64,000 nucleotides of DNA from Cyclobacterium sp. SYSU L10401 (GTDB taxonomy: Bacteria; Bacteroidota; Bacteroidia; Cytophagales; Cyclobacteriaceae). Of the stretch, positions 8,779 to 18,755 are shown piece after piece. Where the stretch lies: NCBI RefSeq assembly GCF_010993705.1, contig NZ_WOFO01000015.1, forward strand, positions 43,232 to 107,231, given 5' to 3'. Under the pieces are notes generated by a model. It did no database searches and was not told the DNA's origin. It worked only from the letters and a program-made list of their open reading frames with translations. The position numbers and the translations under genes are program-made. How positions within the stretch are numbered: the stretch's first letter is position 1; each line of letters starts with the position of its first letter.

Positions 8779-9651
8779 TTACTTTTTCTTTTTATAAGGG
8801 TAGGTGATCTGTTGCCAAAAAGTTTTGGGGAATTCCTCCATACCATCAAAACCCAATGGGATATCCCTTCCTTCGTGAGGTATGTATGCGGTACCAAACA
8901 AATAATCCCAAATACTTAAAGTCAATCCATAATTCACCCCGTAGGAACCTTCCGGTAATTTTTTGGCATGGTGCCAGATGTGCATGATGGGGTTGTTAAG
9001 GACATATTTCAGAGGACCATAAGTAATTCTCAGATTGGCATGATTCAGGTGCCCTATGGCTGTGGCGAAAATATGCACCAGGAAAAAGTCCACCAAACCA
9101 AATCCAATCATGGCTAATGGAATGTACTGCGCACTTTTATAAAGAATGGTCTCCATCCAGTGAAATCTCAGATGGGCCGCAAATCCCATTTGCTCCACGC
9201 TATGGTGCACCTTATGAAATTCCCAAAGTGCGGGCACCCGGTGAAGCATGCGGTGAACATTCCATTGAATAAAATCTGCCAATACGAAAAGCAGGAGGTA
9301 CTGCGCCCATTTGGGCCAGGAACCTACTTCAATGGCCACCAGGTTATTGACTCCAAAAAGCCCCAGAAAGTCATTGAAGGCTTCAACAGCTACATTGGAT
9401 ATGGCATTATAGGCAATCAGGGAAAATAGAAAAAAGTTAAAAAACATGTAAAAACCATCCAGCCAAAAATCTTTTCTCAGGGCGGGTTGGGATTTCCTCC
9501 AGGGAAAAACCAATTCCAGAAGCCAAACGAACAAAGAAAGCCCCACCAACCACCAGAAGTAATTGGTCCAGGAGGGATACATGATTTCGTTCAACAGGTA
9601 GTTGAAATACCCATAATAGGCATCGGAAATAATGCGTATGTATTTTTCCAT
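8779..9651 (-). CDS. Sterol desaturase/fatty acid hydroxylase superfamily membrane protein
   Basis: This 290-residue integral membrane di-iron protein has several hydrophobic segments in the first half. Histidine clusters of the superfamily are visible: HRMLHRVPALWEFHKVHHS, a further histidine in GHLNHANLR, and HIWHHAKK. Such enzymes hydroxylate or desaturate lipids; bacterial members act on sterol-like, carotenoid or fatty acyl substrates, and the substrate here is unknown. The C-terminus is lysine-rich (YPYKKKK) and its stop touches a GH16 remnant. It is transcribed away from sdhA. Confidence 0.88.
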   Translation of the reverse strand: MEKYIRIISDAYYGYFNYLLNEIMYPSWTNYFWWLVGLSLFVWLLELVFPWRKSQPALRKDFWLDGFYMFFNFFLFSLIAYNAISNVAVEAFNDFLGLFGVNNLVAIEVGSWPKWAQYLLLFVLADFIQWNVHRMLHRVPALWEFHKVHHSVEQMGFAAHLRFHWMETILYKSAQYIPLAMIGFGLVDFFLVHIFATAIGHLNHANLRITYGPLKYVLNNPIMHIWHHAKKLPEGSYGVNYGLTLSIWDYLFGTAYIPHEGRDIPLGFDGMEEFPKTFWQQITYPYKKKK

Positions 9652-10013
9652 TATTTAATTTTGTGATTTACTGTCCATCTTCATTGTTTTGCCGGCGATC
9701 TTGACAGGAGGTTTCCAAGGGACCATCCGATCTGAGAAAGGGCCGATGAAACCCCGTTTTTTTGAAAAAAGGAGACTCACCCAAGTCCCCTCTTATGCAC
9801 TACTAAACCCAGTAATAAACAAATGTTGGTATAAAATAGATCAATCTGACGCTATTTTTATCTCAACAGTCAAATATAAGCCTATCCTTTTAGGTCCTTG
9901 GTGACATGGGTTACATTAAATGATCGGATTGATCAATTCCCTCTTTCAAGCATTGGGAACAATGGAGATTATTTGTTATTATTAGGGTAATCTAAATAGC
10001 TAAAACATTTTTA
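9652..10013. other. Intergenic region between the hydroxylase and sdhA; no gene supported
   Basis: This 362-base region must hold divergent promoters for the minus-strand hydroxylase gene and sdhA. A 71-codon frame (9689-9904) opens with TTG, has no recognisable motif and ends in noncoding-looking AT-rich sequence. No sdhC-like membrane protein is present, which matters for interpreting sdhAB. Confidence 0.5.
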
Positions 10014-11948
10014 ATGTATTTCACAACCGATACAGCCACTGCTCCCAACTCAAAAATACCGGATGGGGATCTGAAAGAAAAATGGTCTAATTTCAAAGAC
10101 AAGGCACGCCTAATCAGTCCAAACAACAGAAAACTTTACCAAATCATAGTGGTAGGGACAGGTCTTTCGGGCGCATCAGCTGCAGCCACGCTTGCAGAAT
10201 TGGGATATCAGGTCTCCACTTTTTGCTTTCAGGATTCTCCGAGAAGAGCTCATTCAGTGGCCGCCCAGGGTGGCGTCAATGCCATGAAGAATTATAAAGG
10301 TGACGGAGACAGTGTTTTCAGGATGTTCTACGACACCCTAAAAGGGGGAGATTTTCGGGCCAGAGAGGCCAATGTGTACCGGCTGGCGGAGTGCTCTTCC
10401 CACCTGATAGACCAGGCAGTCGCACAGGGGGTGCCATTTGCCCGGGAATACAGCGGCTACCTGGCTAATCGCTCCTTTGGTGGTGTTCAGGTAAGCAGGA
10501 CATTCTATGCCCGGGGTCAAACAGGTCAGCAGCTACTTTTGGGAGCTTATCAGTCCATGATGCGGCAGGTGAATCTGGGCAATATCAAAAGTTATACCCG
10601 CCATGAAATGCTGGATCTGGTCACCGAGAATGGGGTAGCCAAGGGAATCATCGTACGTAATTTGGATACTGGAGAAATCAGCAGGCACCCTGCACATGCG
10701 GTGGTATTGGCTACAGGTGGATTTGGCAAGATCTATTATTTATCTACCCTTGCCATGGGATGCAATGGTTCTGCCATTTGGCGTGCGCATAAAAAGGGCG
10801 CATGGACTTCCTGTCCCAGCTGGACGCAAATCCACCCTACCTGTCTGCCACAGGCAGGAAACTACCAGTCCAAACTTACCCTTATGTCCGAATCCCTACG
10901 AAACGATGGAAGAATATGGGTTCCCAAAGTCAAAAACGAAGACAGAAAAGCTGCGGCGATACCGGAAGAAGACAGGGATTATTACCTGGAAAGAAAGTAT
11001 CCATCGTTTGGAAACCTGGCACCCAGAGACATCGCCTCCAGGGCTGCCAAGGAGAGAATTGATGCCGGGCATGGGGTAGGCCCCTTGAAGAATGCCGTTT
11101 ACCTGGATTTCCGCGATGCCATCGCTACCCATGGAAAAGAGGGCATCACCAAAAAATATGGCAACTTGTTCAACATGTATGAAAAAATCACCGGTATCAA
11201 TGCCTATGAGCAACCCATGATGATTTCGCCCGCAGCCCATTTTTCCATGGGTGGGCTTTGGGTAGACTATGAGCTCAGCACCAATATACCTGGATTATAC
11301 GCCATAGGAGAAGCCAATTTCTCGGATCACGGAGCCAACCGGCTTGGTGCCAACTCCCTTTTGCAGGCCTGTATTGATGGGTATTATGTTTTACCCCAGA
11401 CCCTGCCCCAATATCTAGCCCTACTGGGCAAAGTCACAGCCCCGGAGGGTGGTTCTGAAGCATTTATCAATGCTGAAAACCAGGTTCGCTCCCAACTGGA
11501 GGAATTATCCGGAATAAATGGTAGCAAAACAGTGGACCATTTCCACCGGGAGTTGGGCAAAATCCTCTATGACAAATGCGGGCTATCCAGAACAGCTAAA
11601 GGCCTGACAGAAGCCATAGAGTCGATTCGTGTGTTAAGGCTATCCTTTTATCAGGATTTGAAAATACCGCAAGTCACTCAGGGCATTAATGAGGAATTGG
11701 AAAAAGCTGGAAGAGTGGCAGATTACCTTGAAATTGGTGAATTGATGTGCATCGATGCCCTGAGCAGGGAAGAGTCCTGCGGGGCGCATTTCAGAGAGGA
11801 GTACCAAACCCCGGATGGAGAAGCCAAGAGAAACGATAGTGATTTTAGTTATATTTCCTGCTGGAAAAGAGGAACAGATGCACCTGTGCTGATCAAGGAA
11901 CCTTTGCAGTTTGAATTTACAAAACCTACAGAAAGGAGTTACAAATAA
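10014..11948 (+). CDS. sdhA: Succinate dehydrogenase/fumarate reductase flavoprotein subunit
   Basis: This 644-residue flavoprotein oxidises succinate to fumarate. The FAD-binding loop is near residues 44-60 ([19 protein letters not shown]). The histidyl-FAD region appears as [13 protein letters not shown], and catalytic-region motifs include [21 protein letters not shown] and [12 protein letters not shown]. Length and N-terminus match the Bacteroidota type. Its stop overlaps the sdhB start (TAATG). The usual cytochrome b subunit gene sdhC is absent upstream, so this may be a second, partial set or one using an anchor encoded elsewhere. Confidence 0.95.
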   Translation: MYFTTDTATAPNSKIPDGDLKEKWSNFKDKARLISPNNRKLYQIIVVGTGLSGASAAATLAELGYQVSTFCFQDSPRRAHSVAAQGGVNAMKNYKGDGDSVFRMFYDTLKGGDFRAREANVYRLAECSSHLIDQAVAQGVPFAREYSGYLANRSFGGVQVSRTFYARGQTGQQLLLGAYQSMMRQVNLGNIKSYTRHEMLDLVTENGVAKGIIVRNLDTGEISRHPAHAVVLATGGFGKIYYLSTLAMGCNGSAIWRAHKKGAWTSCPSWTQIHPTCLPQAGNYQSKLTLMSESLRNDGRIWVPKVKNEDRKAAAIPEEDRDYYLERKYPSFGNLAPRDIASRAAKERIDAGHGVGPLKNAVYLDFRDAIATHGKEGITKKYGNLFNMYEKITGINAYEQPMMISPAAHFSMGGLWVDYELSTNIPGLYAIGEANFSDHGANRLGANSLLQACIDGYYVLPQTLPQYLALLGKVTAPEGGSEAFINAENQVRSQLEELSGINGSKTVDHFHRELGKILYDKCGLSRTAKGLTEAIESIRVLRLSFYQDLKIPQVTQGINEELEKAGRVADYLEIGELMCIDALSREESCGAHFREEYQTPDGEAKRNDSDFSYISCWKRGTDAPVLIKEPLQFEFTKPTERSYK

Positions 11949-12676
11949 TGGATTTTAAGCTTAAAATATGGCGTCAGGATAATCCGCAATCCAAGGGAAA
12001 AATGGTGGATTATGAAATTCAAAAGATCTCACCAGACACTTCATTTCTTGAAATGCTGGATCAGTTGAACGAGGCCCTGATCCTACGAGGTGAAAGCCCC
12101 ATTTCCTTCGATTACGATTGCCGGGAAGGAATCTGCGGACAGTGTTGCCTGTTTATCAATGGCAGGGCACATGGACCACTTGACCAAACCAGTACCTGCC
12201 AATTGCACATGCGGTCTTTTAAGGAGGGAGAAACCATATACGTAGAACCTTTCCGCGCTGGTCCCTTCCCCATCAAAAAAGACTTGAAAATAGACAGGAA
12301 AGCATTGGATGAAATCATTGCTTCAGGGGGGTATATTTCTGTAAATACCGGCCAGGCACCCGAAGCCAATCAGACCCTGATAGATAGTGACACCGTAGAG
12401 CGGGCATTTGATGCTGCTTCCTGTATTGGTTGTGGGGCATGTGTGGCTTCCTGTAAAAACGGTAGTGCTGCCTTATTTACTGCTGCTAAAATCAGCCATT
12501 TGTTTCAATTGCCCCAAGGGAAAATTGAGCATAGGAAAAGGATCGAAAATATGGTAGCAACCATGGATGAACTGGGTTTCGGGGCATGTTCCAATACCGG
12601 TGCCTGCGAGGTGGAATGTCCCCAGGGCATTTCTATCAGTCATATTGCCCTGATGAATAGGGAGTTTTGGAAATAA
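11948..12676 (+). CDS. sdhB: Succinate dehydrogenase/fumarate reductase iron-sulfur subunit
   Basis: This 242-residue electron-transfer subunit has cysteines for a [2Fe-2S] centre (DCREGICGQCCLF plus STCQLH), and for the [4Fe-4S] and [3Fe-4S] centres (CIGCGACVASC and later ACSNTGACEVECPQG). It passes electrons from SdhA to a membrane quinone site. The ATG overlaps the sdhA stop by one base, so translation is probably coupled. No membrane subunit gene follows; an exopolyphosphatase gene begins 10 bases later. Confidence 0.95.
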   Translation: MDFKLKIWRQDNPQSKGKMVDYEIQKISPDTSFLEMLDQLNEALILRGESPISFDYDCREGICGQCCLFINGRAHGPLDQTSTCQLHMRSFKEGETIYVEPFRAGPFPIKKDLKIDRKALDEIIASGGYISVNTGQAPEANQTLIDSDTVERAFDAASCIGCGACVASCKNGSAALFTAAKISHLFQLPQGKIEHRKRIENMVATMDELGFGACSNTGACEVECPQGISISHIALMNREFWK

Positions 12677-12686
12677 TATCCCTGAG

Positions 12687-14219
12687 ATGAACCTGGCAGC
12701 AATAGATATTGGCACGAACAGTATCCACATGATCATCGTTAAGGTAGGGTCAGGGGATCACTTTGATATTTTAATGCAGGAAAAAAACATGGTCAAACTT
12801 GGGGTTGGCGTTTTTTCCCATAATGAACTCAGCCCAAGGGCCATGGAGGATGGAGTGGATACCATCAAAAGGTATGTACAACTGGCCGATCAATACGGCG
12901 TGGATGATATCATTGTATCGGCCACCAGTGCGACGCGGGAGGCGAAAAATGGAAGGGAATTTCTAGACAGGCTCATACATGAAGCCGGTGTATCTCCCAA
13001 ACTTATTTCAGGAAAAGAGGAAGCCAAACTTATCTTCCTTGCCGTCAAAGGAGCCATTTCCATTCGAAAGGAAAAGGTATTGGTGCTGGATATAGGTGGG
13101 GGTAGCACGGAAGCGGTAGTAGGTGATGAAAATCAGGTGCTTTTTGGTCATTCCATGAAATTGGGCGTTTTGCGCCTGTTGGACAACATCGGTCATCAGA
13201 ACCCCCTGAATGAAAAGGAGCAAAAAGCTTTGAAATCCCAGATCCGGAAAGCCGCCTCTAAAACCATAGAAAAAGCCCTGGAAATCGGTTTTGACAAGGT
13301 AGTAGGAACTTCGGGTACCATCAGATCACTGGCAGAAGCCTGTTTGGAAAAAAAGGACAATCCTTCCCCGGAAAGTGTCAATGCAGAAGAAGTACACCTG
13401 GATGACCTGATCAAACTCCGTGACAAACTATTGGAATTACCCCCTGAAAAGCGTGGAGAGATTCCGGGAATAAGTGCCAACCGTACCGATGCGATCCATC
13501 TCGGGGCCTTGCTTTTGGTAGCATTGCTACAGATGGCCAGGGTAAAGACATTAACCATCTCAGATGCCTCTCTACGGGAAGGGATGATCATCCATCACAT
13601 AGGAAAGCAAAAACTGCCCATTGGGGAGGAAAATCAGGGACGGACCCTGCAAGAGAAAAGCTGCTATTGGCTGGCCAATCGGTATGAAACGGAGTTGGAA
13701 GCCAAAAAACATGTTTCCGGACTGGCCCTACAGCTATTTGATCAGCTCAAGCATCTCCATCAGGCAGGAGAACAGGAGCGAAGTATGCTGTACCATGCAG
13801 CTTTGGTTTATGATGTTGGCTTGTATGTTAAATTCCAGGATTTTCATAAACATTCCAGGTATATCATCAATAATAGCCAGCTCAGAGGCTTCACCAATGA
13901 AGAAGTTCTGCTCCTGGGACACCTGGCCAGGTATCACAGAAAAAAAGGCCCAAAAAAAAGGCACAAGCGTTTTAAAAAGCTGTCCGCTGTGCAGAAAAAG
14001 CAAGTAAGGTTATTGTCCGGACTTTTGAGGATTGCTATCGGACTGGACAAGACGAAAAACCAATGGGTGCAAAACGTTTATTGTCTCCCGGAAAAAAATA
14101 AACTTCAAATTCATGTATTCTCGGTAGAAGATGTGACACTTGAAATTTGGGAAGCACAAAGGTTTGCTGATACCTTATCCAAGTTTTTGAAAAAGGAAAT
14201 TGAAATTGTAGCTGGTTAA
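12687..14219 (+). CDS. ppx: Exopolyphosphatase, Ppx/GppA family
   Basis: This 510-residue protein starts with NLAAIDIGTNSIHMIIVKV, the ASKHA phosphate-binding motif of Ppx/GppA. The second phosphate loop VLDIGGGSTEAVVGD and GTSGTIRSLAEA follow at the expected spacing. The C-terminal third (HAALVYDVGLYVKFQDFHKHSRY) resembles the HD-like domain of long Ppx proteins. The enzyme removes terminal phosphate from polyphosphate and may act on pppGpp; the sequence does not settle which. The 10-base gap after sdhB suggests cotranscription. Confidence 0.9.
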   Translation: MNLAAIDIGTNSIHMIIVKVGSGDHFDILMQEKNMVKLGVGVFSHNELSPRAMEDGVDTIKRYVQLADQYGVDDIIVSATSATREAKNGREFLDRLIHEAGVSPKLISGKEEAKLIFLAVKGAISIRKEKVLVLDIGGGSTEAVVGDENQVLFGHSMKLGVLRLLDNIGHQNPLNEKEQKALKSQIRKAASKTIEKALEIGFDKVVGTSGTIRSLAEACLEKKDNPSPESVNAEEVHLDDLIKLRDKLLELPPEKRGEIPGISANRTDAIHLGALLLVALLQMARVKTLTISDASLREGMIIHHIGKQKLPIGEENQGRTLQEKSCYWLANRYETELEAKKHVSGLALQLFDQLKHLHQAGEQERSMLYHAALVYDVGLYVKFQDFHKHSRYIINNSQLRGFTNEEVLLLGHLARYHRKKGPKKRHKRFKKLSAVQKKQVRLLSGLLRIAIGLDKTKNQWVQNVYCLPEKNKLQIHVFSVEDVTLEIWEAQRFADTLSKFLKKEIEIVAG

Positions 14220-14348
14220 GCCATTGCCTTCAAGTGATAAAAATCACTTATTTAAACCGTAAATTAGGTCAAATTTGTAATTCCTTTATTGGTGTAACTC
14301 CATTTTACTAAAGGAATAGCTGAATGAACAAAAAAAATTAAGACACAG

Positions 14349-16088
14349 ATGGACCTTAAAAAATATTTGCCTTTTTTGCAATGGCTTCCCGATTACAATC
14401 AAAAATACCTGAAGGGTGATTTGTCTGCTGGTATTACAGTTGGCATCATGTTAATTCCTCAAGGCATGGCTTATGCCATGCTCGCAGGACTCGAACCCAT
14501 TCATGGCTTGTATGCCGTGACAGTACCCTTGATTTTATATGCGATATTTGGTAGCTCCAGACAGCTGGCAGTAGGTCCTGTGGCCATGGTATCCCTGCTA
14601 ACAGCCGCAGGAATCAGCAGCCTGGGCCCTACATCCGCAAGCGAATACCTGCTTTATGCCCTTACCCTGGCATTTCTGGTAGGATTAATTCAATTTGTTA
14701 TGGGTGCTTTCCGCCTGGGTTTTGTGGTAAACTTTCTTTCCCACCCTGTAATCAACGGTTTTACTTCCGCTGCGGCCATCATCATCGGTCTAAGCCAGAT
14801 CAAGCACCTCTTCAATATTTCGCTTCCCAACAGCGAGCACATTCAGGAAATGGTCATGGCCATCGCCCAAAACATAGGCAACACCCATTGGCTCACATTT
14901 GGTATCGGTGTCCTTGGGATACTCATCATCAAATTTGGCAAAAAAATACACCCAGCCCTTCCGGCTCCACTCCTGGCAGTGGTCATTGGTATTATGTTGG
15001 TATGGGGCTTCGGATTAACAGATCAGGGAGTAAAAATCGTGGGAGAAGTTCCCAGTGGTCTCCCCAGCCTATCTTTCCCATCTTTTGATATGAACGGATG
15101 GGCAACACTCCTACCTATAGCACTTACCATTTCATTGGTTGGGTTTGCTGAAAGCTTTGCGGTAGCCAAAACCATACAGGCCAAGCATAAAAATTATAAA
15201 CTAGATGCCAACCAGGAGTTAATGGCTTTGGGCATGGCGAACTTTGGGGCGGCTTTTTTTAATGGCTATCCTGTCACCGGAGGATTTTCCAGAACAGCAG
15301 TCAACAACCAGGCTGGGGCAAAAACCACCATGGCTTCGGTCATCAGTGCCATTTTGATCCTATTGACCTTGCTATTCTTCACCGGCCTCTTTTACTACCT
15401 CCCATCCGCCATTTTGGCTGCTGTGGTGTTGGTAGCAGTAGCAGGATTGATTGATCTCAAAGAGCCTTTCAACCTTTGGAAGAAAGACAAAACCGATTTT
15501 GCCATGCTGATTTCCACCTTTCTGATCACCCTAACCATGGGCATTGAAACAGGTATCATCACAGGAATGATACTATCCCTTCTGGTGGTAATATACCGGG
15601 CTTCAAGACCTCACATGGCCCAGCTGGGCCGGGTACCAGGCACCAAAATATTCCGGAATACCCGAAGGTTCAAAGACCTGGAAATCAATAAAAACTTACT
15701 TATCGTCAGAATTGACGGACCCATTTATTTTGCGAATGTGGAATTTATCAGAGATAAAATGGACCAATGGCTTTCGGAAAGAAAAGACCAAACCCGAATG
15801 ATTATTTTCAACATGGAAAGCGTCACCAGCATCGATAGTACAGGTGCTCACGCTTTGTACGAATGGATCCAAACCTGGAGAACAAATAAAATAGACATTT
15901 GTATCACCGGAACCAAAGGACCTGTCCGAGATGTACTGAACAAATGGAATCTGATCGAATGCATCGGGGCTGACCACATGTTTATGGATGATGATTCTGC
16001 CACGGCATTTTTTGAACAGACACTGGATTCAAAAAGCATGGAAAAATATGCCCCCTATGCGCTGCAAAGCAACGTAGGAAAAAAATAA
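14349..16088 (+). CDS. SulP family anion permease with STAS domain
   Basis: This 579-residue SLC26/SulP transporter starts with the family motif GLSAGITVGIMLIPQGMAYAMLAGLEPIHGLYA (positions about 24-58, with slight variation). It has about 10-14 membrane segments up to residue 420 and a cytosolic STAS domain at about 440-555 (MIIFNMESVTSIDSTGAHAL). Family members move sulfate, bicarbonate or other anions with H+ or Na+; the substrate cannot be assigned here. It stands alone and is followed by a strong hairpin. Confidence 0.93.
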   Translation: MDLKKYLPFLQWLPDYNQKYLKGDLSAGITVGIMLIPQGMAYAMLAGLEPIHGLYAVTVPLILYAIFGSSRQLAVGPVAMVSLLTAAGISSLGPTSASEYLLYALTLAFLVGLIQFVMGAFRLGFVVNFLSHPVINGFTSAAAIIIGLSQIKHLFNISLPNSEHIQEMVMAIAQNIGNTHWLTFGIGVLGILIIKFGKKIHPALPAPLLAVVIGIMLVWGFGLTDQGVKIVGEVPSGLPSLSFPSFDMNGWATLLPIALTISLVGFAESFAVAKTIQAKHKNYKLDANQELMALGMANFGAAFFNGYPVTGGFSRTAVNNQAGAKTTMASVISAILILLTLLFFTGLFYYLPSAILAAVVLVAVAGLIDLKEPFNLWKKDKTDFAMLISTFLITLTMGIETGIITGMILSLLVVIYRASRPHMAQLGRVPGTKIFRNTRRFKDLEINKNLLIVRIDGPIYFANVEFIRDKMDQWLSERKDQTRMIIFNMESVTSIDSTGAHALYEWIQTWRTNKIDICITGTKGPVRDVLNKWNLIECIGADHMFMDDDSATAFFEQTLDSKSMEKYAPYALQSNVGKK

Positions 16089-16157
16089 AGTGTCTTTCGT
16101 CTCAGTAATATAGAAAAAAGGAGCATCCCGGAAAAAAACTTTTCCAGGCATCAAATA

Positions 16158-16190
16158 ACATTGGCCTCGGGCAAAGCCTGAGGCCAATGT
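16158..16190. terminator. Strong hairpin between convergent genes, putative bidirectional terminator
   Basis: Bases 16158-16172 pair with 16176-16190 (15 pairs including one G-U) around a three-base AAA loop. It lies between the sulP stop and the convergent response-regulator stop. The flanks are A/T-rich but lack a clean T-run on either side, so termination is inferred from position and stem strength. Confidence 0.6.
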
Positions 16191-16231
16191 GCTTTCGATC
16201 AAAAATTAATCTTAAACCCTACAAAAAAACT

Positions 16232-16591
16232 TTAATCCCGGAATATCTCCGGCATGCTTTCCTTAACTGAAAGTTTGGAAAGAAATTTCTTTACATTCTG
16301 ATTTCTTAAGGCCTTTTCTTTATCCACTAAATCCATGGAGCCACTTAAAATATAGATCTTCGAATTAAGGTTTTCAGGATTGATGCTATCCAGAAAGTCC
16401 CATCCGCTCATTTGCGGCATAAAAAGATCCAAAAACAAAAATTGTGGCTGAATCTCCTGGATTTTATCCAAAGCTTCCATGGCTGAGGAAAACTTAAATA
16501 TCCTGAACGGAGATTGAATACTTTTTCGGATGTATTTTTCAGTTACAAAAGTACTTACCGCATCGTCATCTATCAACACTATATCTACCAT
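16232..16591 (-). CDS. Single-domain response regulator (CheY-like receiver)
   Basis: The whole 119-residue protein is one receiver domain. Visible features are the acidic triad near residues 8-10 (LIDDD), the phosphoacceptor D55 in FLFLDLFMPQMSGWDF, the switch serine S83 in ILSGS and the conserved lysine K106 (FLSKL). No output domain is attached, so it must signal by protein interaction or in a phosphorelay. No histidine kinase gene is nearby and the partner is unknown. Confidence 0.9.
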   Translation of the reverse strand: MVDIVLIDDDAVSTFVTEKYIRKSIQSPFRIFKFSSAMEALDKIQEIQPQFLFLDLFMPQMSGWDFLDSINPENLNSKIYILSGSMDLVDKEKALRNQNVKKFLSKLSVKESMPEIFRD

Positions 16592-16773
16592 TGAAATACG
16601 TTTATCATGCTACAAAAATCATTTTGTACATGACAAACATAAAACAAAAAATAAATACATCCAAAAATCCGAAGCTTTATTTATCGTCTTTTCTGTTTTT
16701 CAAATATTGTTTTATGCACTTAATATCAAAATCAGGCCCGGAAACCCATCATCAAAAAAAAGATCTATTTTTT

Positions 16774-17649
16774 TTAAAAGCTAAATTTCTGGGTAACCAG
16801 GTTCTTGAGGTACTCTCCATAGCCGCTTTTTCCCAGTTTCCTGGCAGCTTGTAAAAGCTTTTCTTCATTGATAAAACCATTCCGGAAAGCAATTTCTTCA
16901 ATGCATCCAATTTTCAGTCCCTGCCTTTCTTCGATTACCTCCACAAATTGGGCCGCCTGTAGCAGGGATTGGTGTGTACCCGTATCAAGCCAGGCAGTCC
17001 CACGGTTTAAAATACCTACATTCAGTTTCCCCTTTTTCAGGTATACGTTATTTATATCGGTTATTTCCAGCTCACCCCGGCTACTTGGTTTGATGTTTTT
17101 GGCAATTTCCACTACTTCATTGTCATAAAAATAAAGTCCGGGTACTGCAAAGTTGGACTTAGGGACTTTGGGCTTTTCCTCAATACTGAGCACCTTATTA
17201 TCACTATCAAATTCAACCACCCCATATCTTTGCGGATCATTGACATGGTAGGCAAACACCACTCCCCCATCGGGATCCGTATGTTCCTTCAAGGTTTTAT
17301 ACAAGCCTGTCCCGTAGAAAATATTATCTCCCAGAATTAAAGCTACCTTTTCCTTGCCTATAAACTGCTCACCTATGATAAAAGCCTGAGCCAGCCCCTC
17401 TGGTTTGGGCTGAATGGCAAAAGTAAATTCACAGCCTACCTCCGATCCGTCTCCCAATAGTTTTTTAAATGCTTCATTGTCTTCAGGGGTAGTGATGATC
17501 AGTATTTCTTTGATTTCCGCCATCATCAATACCGATAAGGGATAATAGATCATGGGTTTATCATAGATCGGCATTAATTGTTTACTCACAGCGATGGTCA
17601 AGGGGTAAAGCCTGGTACCCGATCCTCCAGCCAAAATAATTCCTTTCAT
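16774..17649 (-). CDS. rmlA: Glucose-1-phosphate thymidylyltransferase
   Basis: This 291-residue enzyme makes dTDP-glucose from glucose-1-phosphate and dTTP, the first step towards dTDP-L-rhamnose and related sugars. The nucleotide-binding motif [16 protein letters not shown] is at the N-terminus. Further motifs are [30 protein letters not shown] and [16 protein letters not shown]. Length and motifs match RmlA closely. The rmlBCD partners are not in the window, so this copy is separated from the rest of the pathway. Confidence 0.95.
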   Translation of the reverse strand: MKGIILAGGSGTRLYPLTIAVSKQLMPIYDKPMIYYPLSVLMMAEIKEILIITTPEDNEAFKKLLGDGSEVGCEFTFAIQPKPEGLAQAFIIGEQFIGKEKVALILGDNIFYGTGLYKTLKEHTDPDGGVVFAYHVNDPQRYGVVEFDSDNKVLSIEEKPKVPKSNFAVPGLYFYDNEVVEIAKNIKPSSRGELEITDINNVYLKKGKLNVGILNRGTAWLDTGTHQSLLQAAQFVEVIEERQGLKIGCIEEIAFRNGFINEEKLLQAARKLGKSGYGEYLKNLVTQKFSF

Positions 17650-17871
17650 GAATACAGCGATTTATGAGACTTTCTATTAAAATTCCTACGATTGCCTGAA
17701 CAAAAGTTTTTCTATGGCTAACCAGTTAAAAACTAGTCAATTAAATTATTTATTTCCCAACCATAAAAATATGATTAATACTAAATTATAAATTATTTCT
17801 TATCCGGGGAAATTTACTTTAAAAATCTTCAATTTAATGTAATTGAAGTTCAAATTTCAGGCAAGATTTAA

Positions 17872-17879
17872 TAATTTTG
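17872..17879 (+). promoter_or_regulatory. Putative -7 promoter element for the outer-membrane barrel gene
   Basis: TAATTTTG fits TAnnTTTG and lies 67 bases before the ATG at 17947 in an AT-rich leader. No well-spaced -33 element was identified. Confidence 0.35.
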
Positions 17880-17946
17880 AGGGTTAGTTAAGCGTTTATC
17901 AATAGCTTTGACAATCCATTGCCCAATCCTACATTAAATATTACTC

Positions 17947-18666
17947 ATGAAAAAAGGAATCATTATAACTGTACTGGCCCTGATTACCGGGTCTTTTTGC
18001 TCTCATACCCTATTGGCTCAGAATTTTTACAAAGAAAAAATCTCCAGAAACCAATACCTTCAGGGGGGGTTGGGCCTGGGAACCATGTATGCTGACAATT
18101 ACGGAGGAATCCGTAAGTTCAACGTTAAGTTTGGCCCTACGCTGAGCTTTGCTTACGGGCGAAAGCTACACAATAATATCGACCTTCGGGGTAATTTCGG
18201 CTTCCAAAACATGCGGAGTCAGGATCAGGATTATTTTAACACGCAGGTAATCGATTCCTGGCAGGAAAATGGTCAGGCCGTTGGGAGTAAAAACAACATG
18301 CTTTTTCTGGACCTAATGCCTACTATTTACGTTTTCGGATCTGAAAATCACACCAGTAGGAAAAAGGTCAATATCTATACAGGTACCGGTCTGGGACTGT
18401 TGCTCAATTTTAACGAAGAAACCCGGCTCGGGTCAAATGGTTCACAAACAAGTAATCACACCCACCTGGTACCCTATATCCCTATCCGGGGAGGAATCAG
18501 TTATAAACTCAATATATATACTGATATTTCGCTGGAAGGAACCCTTATGATGGCATTCTCAGATAAGTTGGATGGCAACATTGGTTTTAACCGCTTTAAT
18601 GATCGCCCCCTTACCGGACAGATCGTCTTCCGTCGCTACCTTAATCCCATTAAAGCGGTCGACTAA
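17947..18666 (+). CDS. Probable outer-membrane beta-barrel protein
   Basis: The 239-residue protein has a clear signal peptide (MKKGIIITVLALITGSFCSHTLLAQ). The mature part is rich in alternating aromatic and polar stretches typical of small porin-like barrels (LQGGLGLGTMYADNYGG, GPTLSFAYGRKLHNNIDLRGNFGFQ) and ends with VFRRYLNP. It resembles the PorT/OmpA-barrel-like proteins often labelled outer membrane beta-barrel domain in Bacteroidota. The function is unknown, and nothing suggests a lipoprotein or peptidoglycan-binding tail. Confidence 0.75.
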   Translation: MKKGIIITVLALITGSFCSHTLLAQNFYKEKISRNQYLQGGLGLGTMYADNYGGIRKFNVKFGPTLSFAYGRKLHNNIDLRGNFGFQNMRSQDQDYFNTQVIDSWQENGQAVGSKNNMLFLDLMPTIYVFGSENHTSRKKVNIYTGTGLGLLLNFNEETRLGSNGSQTSNHTHLVPYIPIRGGISYKLNIYTDISLEGTLMMAFSDKLDGNIGFNRFNDRPLTGQIVFRRYLNPIKAVD

Positions 18667-18755
18667 TACCCTTTCTGTCAAAACCATCTTTAAAAATGAA
18701 CTTTTTACTTCCAATACAACTTATTAAATGTATATACATATAAAATAAATTGTTT

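Noticed and set aside
9689..9904. 71-codon frame upstream of sdhA
   Set aside because: It opens with TTG and lacks membrane segments, so it cannot be the missing sdhC, and no family is recognisable.
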